A DNA stretch of 64,000 nt from Nothopassalora personata (Eukaryota > Ascomycota > Dothideomycetes > Mycosphaerellales > Mycosphaerellaceae). Positions 23,298 to 36,800 of the stretch are shown piece after piece. Position 1 is the stretch's first letter. Each line of letters starts with the position of its first letter. The position numbers were made by a program, and so were the translations under genes. Below the pieces are notes generated by a model. The model was not told the origin of the DNA and made no database searches. It saw only the letters and a program-made list of their open reading frames with translations. Where the stretch lies: contig JAVSIV010000059.1 in NCBI GenBank assembly GCA_033816765.1, positions 1-64,000 on the forward strand, in the 5' to 3' direction.

Positions 23298-25192
23298 ATG
23301 ACTACATATTCCGATTGTACTACGTTGTCTAAGGCCACAGAAAGAAAAAGTAGTCCAAAAGGTCCAGATTTCAGCCCACTAACACCCCCGGCGCATACCT
23401 CGAAGATACACGATCTTACCCGTTCCTCACTACCTCCATTGCCTCCTGGCTACGCAACACGCACTATCGCCGAGACTCAGGGCTTCACGAACACACAGTT
23501 GTGCGACTTCTCGCTGCCACCGCTGCCTCCGGAGACATAGTTTAAGTACGAGGAAGAGCTATTAGAGTCTAATTAAGAACTACCTACTCCTAGGCAGTCC
23601 TACGATCCTGTAGAAGACGCATTACAACGTAACCAGTTGCGCTGGCTTAAGGACGACACGAGCGACGATTTAGATAAGGATTATTAGCGTAGAATGCATA
23701 CTCGAAGAATGGCTGCCCTAGCAGAGACTTAGCTTAGGCAGGGTGTATTAGAACTAGCGAAAAACACGGCTAAATCAGGCTCTGAGGCATACGCGACACC
23801 CGTGGCTAGTAGCGCGAAGCCGGTGAAGTTGAAGCTTAGTAAGCAGCTAGTTGTTACTACGTCGATTAAGCCTTAATAACCGACCCCTCTAACAGCGGAA
23901 AAGAGGCTAGCTCTACCTAGTAAGGAACTATTAACTAAGAAGCCTAAGAAGTCTAGAAAAACATAGGTATCATCTACACAATCGCAGTATGTCGCCCTAT
24001 TAAGAAGCAAGTTAAACGGTTAAGAAATGCGTCTACCATCGCCGCCGAAAGAACCTATTATTTCATTAACTAGAGCTAAGTCTATTACGGTAACACCCGC
24101 ACCCTTAATCGCTACTCGGCCTTTAGTAACGCTACGACCCTTAGCAACGCTAGCTCCATTAACGCCGTAATTAGATCTAGTCCGTGTTAAGTTAACAGTT
24201 GTGTTTAATAAGAAGGAACTTCCCCCTATTAGTAGCATCTACTATAGCGATATTAGTGCTATTACTAGGCTTATAAGGAAGTTAGAGCATTAAGCGAAGG
24301 TATACGTAGACTCTAAGGGCATGTAATACTTCATGTTATTAAGGCTAGCGTTACTTAAGGCTAAGAAGCACGGCTACGTAGTAGATACTAACTAGTTTAA
24401 ACTTACTAAGTCTATTAACTTCACGATTAATGTAGAACCCTTCCTTAAGTTATAGTAGAACATAAAGCGTTCTATAACACTCTATATTACTAAGAAATAG
24501 ACTAACGTACCTACTGTACTAGGCTCGTCGCTACCGCTGTTACCGTAAGAGACATTCGAAGAGTCCTTATAACCGGAGCCTACTACGAAGCAGCTAAATA
24601 AGAAGCAAACTACGAAGGCTAACATAGCTATTATTAACGCGTTCGACAAGACACTAATAACACGTAAGGACTATTAGAAGCTCCTAGTTATGCATCGCTA
24701 CGAAGACAAGTAGTACAATAATAAGAAGTCTAAGGGCACTGGTCTAATAGGCTATCTTATTAAGGAAGGTAAGCACTATGCTATTAAAGGCGGTCACATG
24801 CAAGAATAGTATAGACGCATTAAGGTAGCACGTGAATCTAGTAAGGACGGCGTAGCTAAGGTTCTACTATCTATAATGCCTTCTAATATTGCAGTTAAAG
24901 TTAGAGGCATGTATAAGACTTCTATACTAAGGAGAAGTAAGAATAACTCACCTAACGACACGCTAACACCGTCGATAGTAGGTAGTGAACCTATTGTAGC
25001 ATCTACGCCGTCCGCAGTACCTCCGGTACTACTATATTATAGCTATTAGTATCCGCCTATGATACCGTAATATTATAGTAGCTAGCTACCTTAATTACCC
25101 TTAGTAACGTTACTAGCTTATCTAACTAACTATCTGACTCCTTATCTAACTTAATAACGATACGATAAATCGTCTCCGCCGCCTTAGGGCAT
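23298..25192 (+). pseudogene. 733-codon gene relic, 3' end deleted
   Basis: Copy of 5277-7171. The last about 100 codons, the spacer, the mariner element, gene 1 and the 3' half of the SDR gene are absent: position 25192 joins SDR sequence directly, with a 1-bp overlap (T). Confidence 0.75.
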
Positions 25193-25566
25193 GCATTCTG
25201 CGAGAAGATAAATGCGCCTTTTACGGAGACTTCATGACCCTGTTGGAATTCTTCCACACTCTGTTCCAGGATCCCTTTCCGGACGAAGTTGCCAGAGGCA
25301 TTGAAGATTGCTGCCGCTGCTGGGGCATCGCCGTATTCTTGTCTTATTTTGGAGAAGGCGTTCTTTACGGACTCCTCGGAGGAGACGTCGGTGCTGATTC
25401 CGATGGCTTTTCCGCCATTGCTGTTGATCTCTTGCGCGAGAGATTCGTAGTTCTCGGCGGAGCGGGCAAGAAGCACGACTGGGTAGGATTTGGAGAAGCG
25501 CCGGGCTACTGCTGCGCCGGTTCCAGGACCGACGCCCGCGACTATGGCGATGGCTTTGGTGGTCAT
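25126..25566 (-). pseudogene. SDR gene, C-terminal half replaced
   Basis: Residues 1-125 match the intact SDR, with the last matching codon ending at 25192. The frame then reads 21 unrelated residues antisense to the 733-codon relic and stops. The active-site Lys and all downstream structure are lost, so it is non-functional if real. Confidence 0.85.
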
Positions 25567-25897
25567 GGTTGTTGTTACGGGTGTGAGGTGGAGGGAGAGT
25601 TGGGTTATGCGGGGATGAGTGGTGGAAGACAGGTTGATGGTGGGTGTGGTGGAGATATTGGGGTGGTATGAGGGAGAGGTTGAGTACGAGGTGACTTGCC
25701 TATAAGAATGTAAAGCTGTGGTGGAGCTCGATGAGATGAGGTCACTGCTACCCCGGTTGAAGGATCGGACCATTAGTCTTTCCGTGACGGACAGGTTTCG
25801 ATGTTGTTCACACGGTCGAGGGCGACGACGCTGAGTTCAATTGCTTTGTGCTTTGCTACCCGTATCTATAACGTTCTCACGCAACGCCACACAGCAA
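25567..25897. other. SDR upstream region
   Basis: Copy of 43132-43462; no gene. Confidence 0.4.
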
Positions 25898-26551
25898 CTA
25901 TGAAGATGAGGCACCCTGGCCGCCCGAACCATTCGCGAGCCTTCCACCAGGGCAGTACGTGCTAATCTGGAACGTGTCCACAGCCCAAGCAATGCTGTTG
26001 AACTCGAACAGGGACTTGTAAATCTGGCCGTTTCTATCTAAGTACAGCTTTTGGATGCCACTGACCGGGTATCGCCCACTGCCAACGACAGTCAATTCCC
26101 ACGACCAGATAATGACCGTGCCTGCGCAAAGGATTTCCTTCGTCTTGAGGCCATCGTATGGCGGTGGCTTGAAAGTGTTGGCTCGCTGGATGTTGCTGAT
26201 CCACTCTGTGCGGTTATTGGACTCTGGTGTGCCGTCGAGCTGCGAGAGGAGATTAGCACCGAGTCGATCCGTCTTGGGGAAGCAGCGTACAGGTTCACCG
26301 AGTAGCGAGCGAACAGACTCGCTGAAGTCTTGGTAGTTGGGTGCAATGATCTGTTGGGCGAGCTGGTATGGCGTCTTGCCGTTGTATGAGTCGTTGCGGA
26401 GGATTGATGCATATTTGTCGATGATCACGCCGGCGTTCTGGCAGGCTTGCTGATCACGACCACCGCCGTGGTCGACGCCACCGTACCTGGGAGGTGAGAG
26501 TGATGTTGCTGCAGCGAGAGCGCCGAGGGAGAGCGTGAGGAGGAACTTCAT
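25898..26551 (-). CDS. Secreted NTF2-like protein (copy 2)
   Basis: 217 residues, identical in translation to the copy at 43463-44116. Confidence 0.85.
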   Translation of the reverse strand: MKFLLTLSLGALAAATSLSPPRYGGVDHGGGRDQQACQNAGVIIDKYASILRNDSYNGKTPYQLAQQIIAPNYQDFSESVRSLLGEPVRCFPKTDRLGANLLSQLDGTPESNNRTEWISNIQRANTFKPPPYDGLKTKEILCAGTVIIWSWELTVVGSGRYPVSGIQKLYLDRNGQIYKSLFEFNSIAWAVDTFQISTYCPGGRLANGSGGQGASSS

Positions 26552-27011
26552 GGTATGGATCTTATGATCTCAGCTGCGGACGAAATTGGTCGCGGAGAGA
26601 TGATATCGACAACATGAAGGCGGAAGAATGGCTGCACCTCTTATATTCCATCTTCTGGGCGGCAGCTCGTGCCATGTGAGGACACTGCACCGCATCATGG
26701 CAACAAAATTTCGTCGCCATCTCAAAGCTTCGAGGCTGACTTGACGAGCTTGAATTAATAGAGTTGCTACATGAAACTCGGAAGCGGATGAAGCGCAATT
26801 TAACTATTCGAGTGAGCAAAAGGGTCGGGACTGCGGGGATTCGGACCTACCCAGTTAGTTAGCAAATCGATCTTGAGCCTCCCATACCTTATTATCGTTG
26901 TATCTCTTCATTTTGAAGCCTTAGTACCACCAGTTTTGCCAGAAATAAGGTGTTGTTGCTCGCTCTATCCAGCGCACTCGTTGTCTACGTGTCCGGAGCC
27001 TTCGCCGTCGT
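26552..27011. other. Upstream region of secreted gene
   Basis: Copy of 11634-12093, including the TATA-like box (about 26640) and the half-tRNA-like stretch. Confidence 0.35.
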
Positions 27012-28218
27012 TGCGCGACCCCCTATAGCGCCATTATCCGTCCAAGATCAGAACCTTATTTAATAGTGTCTCGAAGACGATTAGGCTAGACCTGCAGTAG
27101 TTCAGTTGTTGTTAGCAGATAACAGGGGGTCGCGCAGTGCTATCTAGTTGCGAATCAAGCGCTTTAAAGAGACTAGAACAGTATAGCTAGCTAAGGGCGG
27201 TAGACCACGGTTAATCGAACCATATATACGCGACTGGTTACTAGATCTAGTCGTAGAAAAGAGCACATATTAGGCCGAGGAATTGGTGTACTTCTTACAC
27301 GCTGAATTCGGTGTTCTCGTGTCGAAATAGACTATAAGTCGACTACTAGGCAGTAAGGACTTTACGAAGAAGAAGATCTTACGCATTACGGAGTAGCGTA
27401 ACCCTATGGTGAGGGCGATGTTCGAAGGCCTGTTACAGCAACATAAGGAGGACTAATTGGTGTATATCGATAAGACATACTATAGTAATAAGCTAGCCTA
27501 TCGGACACGTAGTTAGAGTCCTCGAGGCATGCCGGTATACGATCCTTAACACCTTTACTACAGCGAGCGATTTACCGTGTTGCCGGTATATAGTGTTAAG
27601 GGATATCTAGCGAATCCGCTAATTAAGCCTAGTAGCGTAAAGAAGGTAGATTTCATCGAATAGTTAATGCTATACGTGCTACCGTAGTGTAGCCGCTACC
27701 CTACGCCACGGTTAGTCATTGTTATAGACAACTGCGTAACATACGATCGTGTCGATATCGAAGCTATATGTTAAGAGGCTAGCGTAAGGATACTGTTTCT
27801 ACCGCCGTACTTACCGGATTATAATCTAATTAAGAAGACGTTTCGCTTACTAAAAAGGTGGATTAGGCAGCATGCTTATATAATGCCGGAGTATAGTGAA
27901 CATAACTAGTAGGCTAAGTTCAAGGTGTTTCTTAAGGCGGCCTATAAAGACTAGTCGCACGGCATCGACTATAGCGCGATCTTTCGCAGTTGTTACGTTC
28001 TTAAGGAGGGCTATACGGTCGATCCGGCGCTTTTAACGATAGATTTGTAATGAATAAGGTAGAAGTTAATACGGTAAATCTAGCGTAAGTTGTATTAAGT
28101 TAGTTAGAGTTGTAGTAGCCGCGATATTAACCTTACTATCGCTAGTACTTTATCTAAAGCTACAGTTACGGCTTGCCCCGGCTAGCGCGCTTTACGGCGA
28201 TCCGCTAGGCTTCGCGCA
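27012..28218 (+). mobile_element. Tc1/mariner element, RIP-killed
   Basis: Copy of 12094-13300 (offset 14918). Confidence 0.8.
27025..28050 (+). pseudogene. DDE transposase relic
   Basis: Copy of 12107-13132, same stops. Confidence 0.85.
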
Positions 28219-28853
28219 ACACACGAAGGTGTTGTAACGACATATGTATTCATTTTAAACGCGCAATCATCTTAAATATGTCGTCGGTAAATTATAAAAA
28301 AACCGCTTGTTTATATCTACTATAGTTATGTTAATCTCGAATCGTCTTATAAAAAGTTATGCCCTAAAGCCGTACCTTAGTCGTAGTTCGAGCTAGAGTT
28401 GAAGTTACAAGCTTACTAGCTAGGGTCTAAAACAATAGATTTTAAGAACTCGACAACTATAGTAGCTACGAACGTAATTATTTTTTTATTTTATACGCAC
28501 TACACTTAATCGATGCGTGAAACGTATTTCATAATAAAGAGTTGTGTTGTGCGGTGCTAGTGTAGCTACGAAGATGCAAAAAGCCGGCTTCGCGCTAGTG
28601 TCGGGCTTACCCGTTAGGGTCTAGATAGGTCTTAGCTCCCTAGTTAATGCCTCGAGGCTACGCTTATAACACTATAGCTAGCCTACCCTATGAGAATAAC
28701 ATAACTATAACCACTGGAGAAATATACATTGTATGCTCACTATATATTTCGATACCGCTAAAGAAGCTCGTATTGTCCGTTTGTTTATATGATTTTTTTC
28801 TATGTCGTAGTAATGCGAGAAACATCTTAAATCTAGCAAGCCGTAACGCTACC
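28219..28853. other. AT-rich RIPped spacer, no gene seen
   Basis: Copy of 13301-13935. Confidence 0.5.
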
Positions 28854-31055
28854 TCATGACCCTACAATAGCGTACCCTTAACTTACAAATAGGCCGTCGT
28901 TACTGCTTATTAACTAAGCGATATCCCTAGCACCTTTAGTAGCGATATATCGCGGCAACTGCTTATAGATTACGTCTCTTATACCCTTCTGTTTAATAAG
29001 CTTTACTAACTTACTATCCGTCTCTTTCTTTAGTATTAAGAGGGTGTAGAACTCCTTAAATAGCTTCTCCTTTATAGTAAGGATTGCCGGAGCTATATTA
29101 CTGTTACGTTTAGCTATCTAGTTATAGAAAGAGCGCACTTCTTAGCGTGTTTCTATGTTGATGCCCTAAGGCGGCGGAGACGATTTATCGTATCGTTATT
29201 AAGTTAGATAAGGAGTCAGATAGTTAGTTAGATAAGCTAGTAACGTTACTAAGGGTAATTAAGGTAGCTAGCTACTATAATATTACGGTATCATAGGCGG
29301 ATACTAATAGCTATAATATAGTAGTACCGGAGGTACTGCGGACGGCGTAGATGCTACAATAGGTTCACTACCTACTATCGACGGTGTTAGCGTGTCGTTA
29401 GGTGAGTTATTCTTACTTCTCCTTAGTATAGAAGTCTTATACATGCCTCTAACTTTAACTGCAATATTAGAAGGCATTATAGATAGTAGAACCTTAGCTA
29501 CGCCGTCCTTACTAGATTCACGTGCTACCTTAATGCGTCTATACTATTCTTGCATGTGACCGCCTTTAATAGCATAGTGCTTACCTTCCTTAATAAGATA
29601 GCCTATTAGACCAGTGCCCTTAGACTTCTTATTATTGTACTACTTGTCTTCGTAGCGATGCATAACTAGGAGCTTCTAATAGTCCTTACGTGTTATTAGT
29701 GTCTTGTCGAACGCGTTAATAATAGCTATGTTAGCCTTCGTAGTTTGCTTCTTATTTAGCTGCTTCGTAGTAGGCTCCGGTTATAAGGACTCTTCGAATG
29801 TCTCTTACGGTAACAGCGGTAGCGACGAGCCTAGTACAGTAGGTACGTTAGTCTATTTCTTAGTAATATAGAGTGTTATAGAACGCTTTATGTTCTACTA
29901 TAACTTAAGGAAGGGTTCTACATTAATCGTGAAGTTAATAGACTTAGTAAGTTTAAACTAGTTAGTATCTACTACGTAGCCGTGCTTCTTAGCCTTAAGT
30001 AACGCTAGCCTTAATAACATGAAGTATTACATGCCCTTAGAGTCTACGTATACCTTCGCTTAATGCTCTAACTTCCTTATAAGCCTAGTAATAGCACTAA
30101 TATCGCTATAGTAGATGCTACTAATAGGGGGAAGTTCCTTCTTATTAAACACAACTGTTAACTTAACACGGACTAGATCTAATTACGGCGTTAATGGAGC
30201 TAGCGTTGCTAAGGGTCGTAGCGTTACTAAAGGCCGAGTAGCGATTAAGGGTGCGGGTGTTACCGTAATAGACTTAGCTCTAGTTAATGAAATAATAGGT
30301 TCTTTCGGCGGCGATGGTAGACGCATTTCTTAACCGTTTAACTTGCTTCTTAATAGGGCGACATACTGCGATTGTGTAGATGATACCTATGTTTTTCTAG
30401 ACTTCTTAGGCTTCTTAGTTAATAGTTCCTTACTAGGTAGAGCTAGCCTCTTTTCCGCTGTTAGAGGGGTCGGTTATTAAGGCTTAATCGACGTAGTAAC
30501 AACTAGCTGCTTACTAAGCTTCAACTTCACCGGCTTCGCGCTACTAGCCACGGGTGTCGCGTATGCCTCAGAGCCTGATTTAGCCGTGTTTTTCGCTAGT
30601 TCTAATACACCCTGCCTAAGCTAAGTCTCTGCTAGGGCAGCCATTCTTCGAGTATGCATTCTACGCTAATAATCCTTATCTAAATCGTCGCTCGTGTCGT
30701 CCTTAAGCCAGCGCAACTGGTTACGTTGTAATGCGTCTTCTACAGGATCGTAGGACTGCCTAGGAGTAGGTAGTTCTTAATTAGACTCTAATAGCTCTTC
30801 CTCGTACTTAAACTATGTCTCCGGAGGCAGCGGTGGCAGCGAGAAGTCGCACAACTGTGTGTTCGTGAAGCCCTGAGTCTCGGCGATAGTGCGTGTTGCG
30901 TAGCCAGGAGGCAATGGAGGTAGTGAGGAACGGGTAAGATCGTGTATCTTCGAGGTATGCGCCGGGGGTGTTAGTGGGCTGAAATCTGGACCTTTTGGAC
31001 TACTTTTTCTTTCTGTGGCCTTAGACAACGTAGTACAATCGGAATATGTAGTCAT
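28854..31055 (-). pseudogene. 733-codon gene relic, full length
   Basis: Copy of 13936-16137. Confidence 0.7.
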
Positions 31056-31294
31056 TTGTGTGTGTAGAGGTCGTTATTGTGGTGCGCTATGTGTAGGAAG
31101 TTTCTATGTAATTACGCTGAGACATGGGTTACCCTACATGGAGGAGTCCCGACCCTTTTGCTCGCTTGAATAGGGACCGAGCAGCATGAAGCGCCGAGAG
31201 TGACAGCACGCCGAAGAAGCTCAACGACAAGCTCAATGCCAAGAGTTGGACTAATTGGCTTCACAGCGCCAGGCTGTAAGAGACGCTGGCGGCT

Positions 31295-31510
31295 TCATTG
31301 ATGATAACGAGTTTTAGCGGATCGCGCAACCCTCTGCTGCACTGTCCCATCACCAAATCCATCGACAATGATCATGAAATCCTAACCTTTCATCTGTGGA
31401 TCACAAATTTGGTATTTTAGAATAGTTTCAACGGCGGCCGTTGGCACTAAAGTCCGGTGTTCGACAGCAAGTTTGCCACGGAGTCCAGAGTGCTGATTAC
31501 GGTCTGCCAT
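31295..31510 (-). pseudogene. Short 71-codon frame
   Basis: Inverted copy of 4822-5037. 31056-31294 and 31511-31829 hold no gene; the latter is the copia leader side. Confidence 0.22.
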
Positions 31511-33072
31511 TTGTTGTGAATCAGGTGACCAAGGTCTATGTTAGTCAGGACTTGGCACACACACACTATATCACACTGTTTTCTGTAGCTAGATAGTCTC
31601 ACACCTTGTGGCAATTCATAAGGGTTACTAATCTACCCTATCGTTTCAATCTAGAAGCTTATACTCGTTAAATACCTATCTACAATAGGTTATAAGCCCG
31701 GGTGCTCCTCTGCCTATCCAATTTGAAACCTGAATCGTTATCGAAGCTCCATTAAGGATTAGCTTGCCTTGCTAGCGGACTCGTATTTGTTTCACGGACA
31801 ACGGACAACTACCTAATCGATTTAAGAACTACTATAGGAGATCGGCACTAAGCACTAGTACTGTGGTACAGCATCTAAAAGAGCTAGACTAGGTATAGAG
31901 TTTAGAAACAACACCTCTAGCAACCTAGTAAGATCCGCTAAGGACAACTAGGTACTTAGGAAAGGCGTGTAGTTCTAGGCATAGAAATCTATACTAATTA
32001 GCGTACTGCTAGAGAAGGATCTAGTTAGATACGTGATCCATAATCTAGACTAGGTTGACCTAAAGTACGCTCTAAATAGGGTAGCTTATAATCAACCCTA
32101 AGATGTAACTAAGAATGTCTAAGATAAGACTGCCTAGAATAAAGCCCCTTAGGACATCACTAGTAGTGTAGGATACAAAGCTACCTATAAGCGATAGAAG
32201 AAAGAGGACATATAAGTATATAGCATTATCATAGCTAGATTGGATTCTACCCTAAGGCTAAACTTTAGAGATGTAGACAAGTTAGCTAAGGAATTGTATG
32301 ATTTGATTAAGGCAATATATAAGCTAGTTATTACAATTGATCTATATAATACTCTAAAGGCAGTTAGGCACATTAAACTAGATGCTGCAAGACCTAATAC
32401 ATTAAAGTACTATAAAGACTTTTAAGCATAGGTAAATAATAACAAGACTACTATAGAGCAATTCATTAGATCTTCCCTAGTTAATAACAAGTTAAGGCTC
32501 AAATCCTCTTTTGTCCTCCTAGATAGCATCTACAGATTGTACTTTATTAAAGGTCTAACCTATGTCGAATAGCTTAGGACATAGAGACACAATAATCCCC
32601 TAGAATTAACTACCCTAGAGAGAATGTTCACAACTCTTAGGAAGGAGTAAGTACCTACCACCTATAAGCCTAGTAATAGCTTTGTTAGAGCATTCTTAAG
32701 CAAGAATAATAATAAGCAGTACATACAGTACTTACATAAGCACACTAACGCGAACTGCTATAAGTAGTATCTAGAGAAGAATCCTAGGAACAGGTCTAAG
32801 AAGGGTAAAGACACCCTAAAGGATAGGGTAAAGAAGGTAAAGGGTAGCAAATCCCCTAGGAAGAGGATTGCTGCAGCAATTAATAACTAGTTAGACTTAT
32901 TATCTAATTAGGAGCATAGCTCTAATAGTAATAGGGACTAGAGATAACTACATAGGAGGTCTAGAGTAGCTATTGTAGTTACATAACTAGTGTGCATAGG
33001 AAGGACAGTAGCTGCCGCATTAAACCTAATATTAATAGACAAAGTCTATAATATAGGCACATCCTTCTATAT

Positions 33073-33413
33073 TGTTACGGTTCGGTTCAGGAAGAACCCA
33101 CAGCCACTCATTCTTCGGGAAGGACCGAAACTGAGCAGGTCGACTTCGCTCAGACTGATCAGCTCAGTGATCAGTTCGCTCAGTCTGCTCAGTGATCAGT
33201 CTGCTCAGTCTGATCAGTTACGCCAAGACATGGCACTATATAGACGACGCTTCTTTACGAGTAGATAGGAGCCTCGTGCTCAACTCAAATCAACACTCTT
33301 GTGTTAAGTTGCAACCTTGTAGTGAACTCTCGTTCACACTACTTTAGAGACATATCGAGGATCGACACTTCCTAGGCCACCCACGTGACGAGGGACAAGG
33401 CCCAACCGCAACA
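33073..33413 (+). mobile_element. Solo LTR (341 bp) inserted in copia
   Basis: Begins TGTTACGG and ends CCGCAACA (TGTT/AACA inverted ends). It is flanked by a 5-bp direct duplication TATAT at 33068-33072 and 33414-33418. It contains a short repeat array (33148-33218) and a TATA-like CTATATAG near 33236, as expected for an LTR promoter. Not RIPped. The copia frame upstream reads through into it, creating an artificial 92-codon frame (32990-33268). No internal retroelement sequence accompanies it. A RIPped relative of its central part lies at 38342-38440. Confidence 0.88.
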
Positions 33414-35116
33414 TATATCTACAATAATCTTACAGACCTTTAGAATGTTAGGCTAAGACTAAGGCCTATATGCTTCTTACAGGCCGTTAGGTAAGGATCT
33501 CTTACGACTAAAGGAGAATTGGAGTAGGTTATAAAGAACTATCTTAGTTAAGAGACTACCCTCCTCCTTCGTAATGTACTTTACTTACTAGAGTTAGATG
33601 CAACACTAATCTCTATAGAACTCCTATATAAGAAACATAGAGTTTACCTAGACAGACCATCTAAAATGCTGCTCTAGAAGGACAAGCCGGTAGGCTTAGT
33701 TAAGATAATGAAAAATGTTATTGTCTTTAGGAACCTTAGGGTTAAGAGGGGTTCTAGGAAGAATGAAGATAGATTAGTACTAAAAGGACTTACTACTCTT
33801 ACATTTACTAAGCTAAGAACTAACACAGTTAGATGGCATTAAAGGCTTAGGTATATTAGGAGCACATTACTCAATACTACAAAAGAAGCAGTTAAGGGCC
33901 TAGAAGATGTTAATACTATAGAGTTAGGGCATTGTAAGACTTGTAAGCTTATAAGGTTATAAAGAGTTATTTTAAGAATCCCTAGGAGACCTGCACTAGA
34001 GGCATTAGATAAAATCCATACTAACCTAGTTAGTCTAATCACTCTACTCTCTTATAATAGTTACGCATATTGCCTTATACTTACGTGTACTAAAACTAGG
34101 ATGAGATAGTGCTTACTACTTCTAAAGAAAAGTGATGCTTTAATAGCAATTAAGACTTGGCTTACTATAATATGGAACCACTATAAGAAGAAACCTAAGA
34201 TCTGGTTCTTAGATAGTAGTAGGGAATTCAACAACATTAAACTTAGAACACATGCCTAACATAAAGGGATTAGATGGGATTTTGCATCACTATATACACC
34301 TAAGTAGAATAGAATTGCTAAACCTTCGAATAAAGTTATTATTAACAAGGCTAGAGCTATACTTATAGACTCTAGCTTACTATAGAACCTCTAGCCCCAG
34401 GCTATGGATTTCGCATACTATATTACGAACCGCCTCTTTAACTTAATAACAAAAAATGTACTATAGATTAACTTTAAGAACGACCTAGGCATTAATGTTA
34501 AAGAGATAGACTTAAGGAATGTAAGGAGGTTTGGATGTAAAGTATATAAACATAACGACAATTACACTAAGTCTAAAAAGTTCTCTATAAGGGCGGACAT
34601 ATAGTAGTATATAGGATTCTAGGGTAGTTTATTAACTAACTACCTACTGTGGAAGCTATAGTAGGAGAAGGGAAAATAGGTCTATAAGATAACCTATTCC
34701 CCCTATATAACTTTTAATAAAGATTTCTTATAGAACTCGCAATACTAAATCCCTGTAGGTAAGTAGGTTGCTTAGGGGGAGTAGATAGGGTAGACTGTTA
34801 AGAGCTCCTAGCTTACTGCTAGTAATAAGCATGCTGTCCTAGATAACGAGATCACCTTCCTTAGACATCCCTATAATAACCCTAAGGACCCTTACTATAA
34901 AGGTATTTATATGCCTCATAAAGGGCTACACGAGCTAGAAGCGAGTTACTAACCCTATAAACCTTTAAGGGGAGCTGTGCAGCTAGAGGGGGAGCTACAG
35001 CAGCATAGTAACTAACCTAAAACATAAAGGGCTTCGTAACAAGACTCCCCTAACTAAGATTAGTCTTAGGGGGAGTATAGGATAGAAGATTTACGTCTAC
35101 GATTTAGAGACATATC

Positions 35117-35215
35117 TACCTAGCTCTAGGAACAGTCTCCTATAGAGCACACCTAGCTCTAGGAACAATCTCCTATAGAGCACACCTAGCTCTAGAAACA
35201 ATCCCCTATAGAGCA
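35117..35215 (+). repeat. 33-bp tandem repeat x3 in copia linker
   Basis: Plus-strand version of 1117-1215; each unit is 11 codons, with a recurring L-A-L-G-T pattern. Confidence 0.85.
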
Positions 35216-36608
35216 TAAGCCTTAGACTTTATAGTCTAAAGAGCCACACTAAGAAGACATAGCCCTAGCTATGTAAGAAGACCCTAATTAGGCTATGACA
35301 CTATTCTACCCTACCCTACACATTAGTAAGAGGAAGAGAGATGGGACTTATAAGCCTATAAAGACTAAACAAGCCAAGGTCTATCCTAAGCTAACTAGGA
35401 GAAGTTTAAGATAGAATAGATCCCATTATGATTATAGTAAACTTAAGAAAGTATTCGCTGTAATAGCTATAGATAATGTAAAGAAGGAGAAGCTTACAGA
35501 TCCTACCACCCTAACTGAAGCATTAAACAGACCTAATAGAGCTGAATACATTAGGGCAATTAGAAAGGAATTCAACTCCTTAGAAGACATAGAATATGTT
35601 GCATAGATCCTATTATAGAAAGTCCCTAAGGGTAGGAAACTGCTTATAGGAAAATGGGTCCTACACTATAAGTATCTTCCTAATAGGTCCATTAAGAAGC
35701 GTAGAGCTAGATGGGTAGTAAAGGGGTTTACTTAAAAGCAAGGGACAGACTATGTTAAAACCTTTGCTCTAACCCTAAGGCTACTAACAAGTAGGATTCT
35801 CCTAGCCCTATATATAGTTCTAGGCTAGAAGAGGAGACAGATTAATGTTAAAATAGCATTTATAAACCCTAACATTAATAGACCTTTATACATTAAACTA
35901 CTAGAAGGGGTAGAACTTATTAAGAAAGATCTATTTAATAAAGTCCTAGAAATTAAGAAGGGACTATATGGATTGAAACAAGCTGCAAACCTCTAGTACT
36001 ATGACGCTAAGGAAGCTCTAGAAGAATTAGGCCTAAAGAGACTTAATTCTAATGTATGTCTTTTTTAGGGGGAGAATTTTTTAGTTCTCCTGTATGTAGA
36101 TAACTTTTAGATCTTTAGCGACAGTAATTAGAAGATTAACAAGTTCACTGCTAGACTAAAGAAGAAGTACTCTATTAAAACTGTTAACACTAACCTTTTC
36201 CTAGACATACAACTAAAGAGTAAAAAGAATGGAGATGTCTATGTCTCCTAAAAGCACTATGCTTTAGAGAAACTTTAGAAACATAGCCTAGACTTAGCTA
36301 AAAGTGTTAAGTATCCCCTTAACCGCCTGTATAAAACTCATAAAGAGCAATGCAACATATAGGATTATAATCTATTTAACACATTAATTAGGGAACTCTA
36401 GTACCTGGCTAACTAGACTAGGCTAGATATCTCCTATGTAATAAACCACTTAGCCAAATTCTTAGCTAATCCTTTAGTAGAACATATTGCTGCAGTAAAG
36501 CATGTTTAGAGATACATTGCTAGAACAATTAATAAGTGCCTAATCTTTAGAAAATACAATCCCTAAAGCTAGAGATCTACATAGACTCTAATTTCTCTAG
36601 AGATCCAA

Positions 36609-36800
36609 TGTCACAAGCAGGTGCAAGCACGTGGTCGGATAAGGTACAAGTCGAATAGACGGTCTATCTAAGAGAGGCGCGGAGGGCGCGAGGTAGATAT
36701 ACACGCGCCAAGCCCTCGGGCCGGCTTAGTCAGCGGCGCGCGCGGGATCCACGCACGTGCGCGCGGGTCCAAGCGAATGATGGGCGCCGGTACGGTGACA
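36609..36800 (+). mobile_element. Solo LTR-like insertion, 192 bp, GC-rich
   Basis: TGTCAC...GTGACA with 5-bp duplication TCCAA at 36604-36608 and 36801-36805. It interrupts the copia frame just before the RNase H domain; removing it and one TCCAA restores the copia sequence context. Rich in CG/GC words (GGCGCGCGCG-type), with TAGATATACA as possible TATA. Not RIPped, so inserted after RIP of copia or never recognised as a repeat. Confidence 0.8.

Larger units (their letters stand above)
17548..25192 (+). repeat. Left arm of 7.6-kb inverted repeat
   Basis: Positions x and 54353-x are complementary from 17548/36805 to 25192/29161, including the 192-bp solo LTR and its target duplication. Positions 18022-25192 are also a direct copy of 1-7171 (offset 18021). 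Confidence 0.9.
25192..27011 (+). repeat. G block, copy 2 (truncated)
   Basis: Matches 42757-44576 (offset 17565). With the U sequence that follows, this is part of a direct repeat of 25192-32941 and 42757-50506. Confidence 0.85.
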
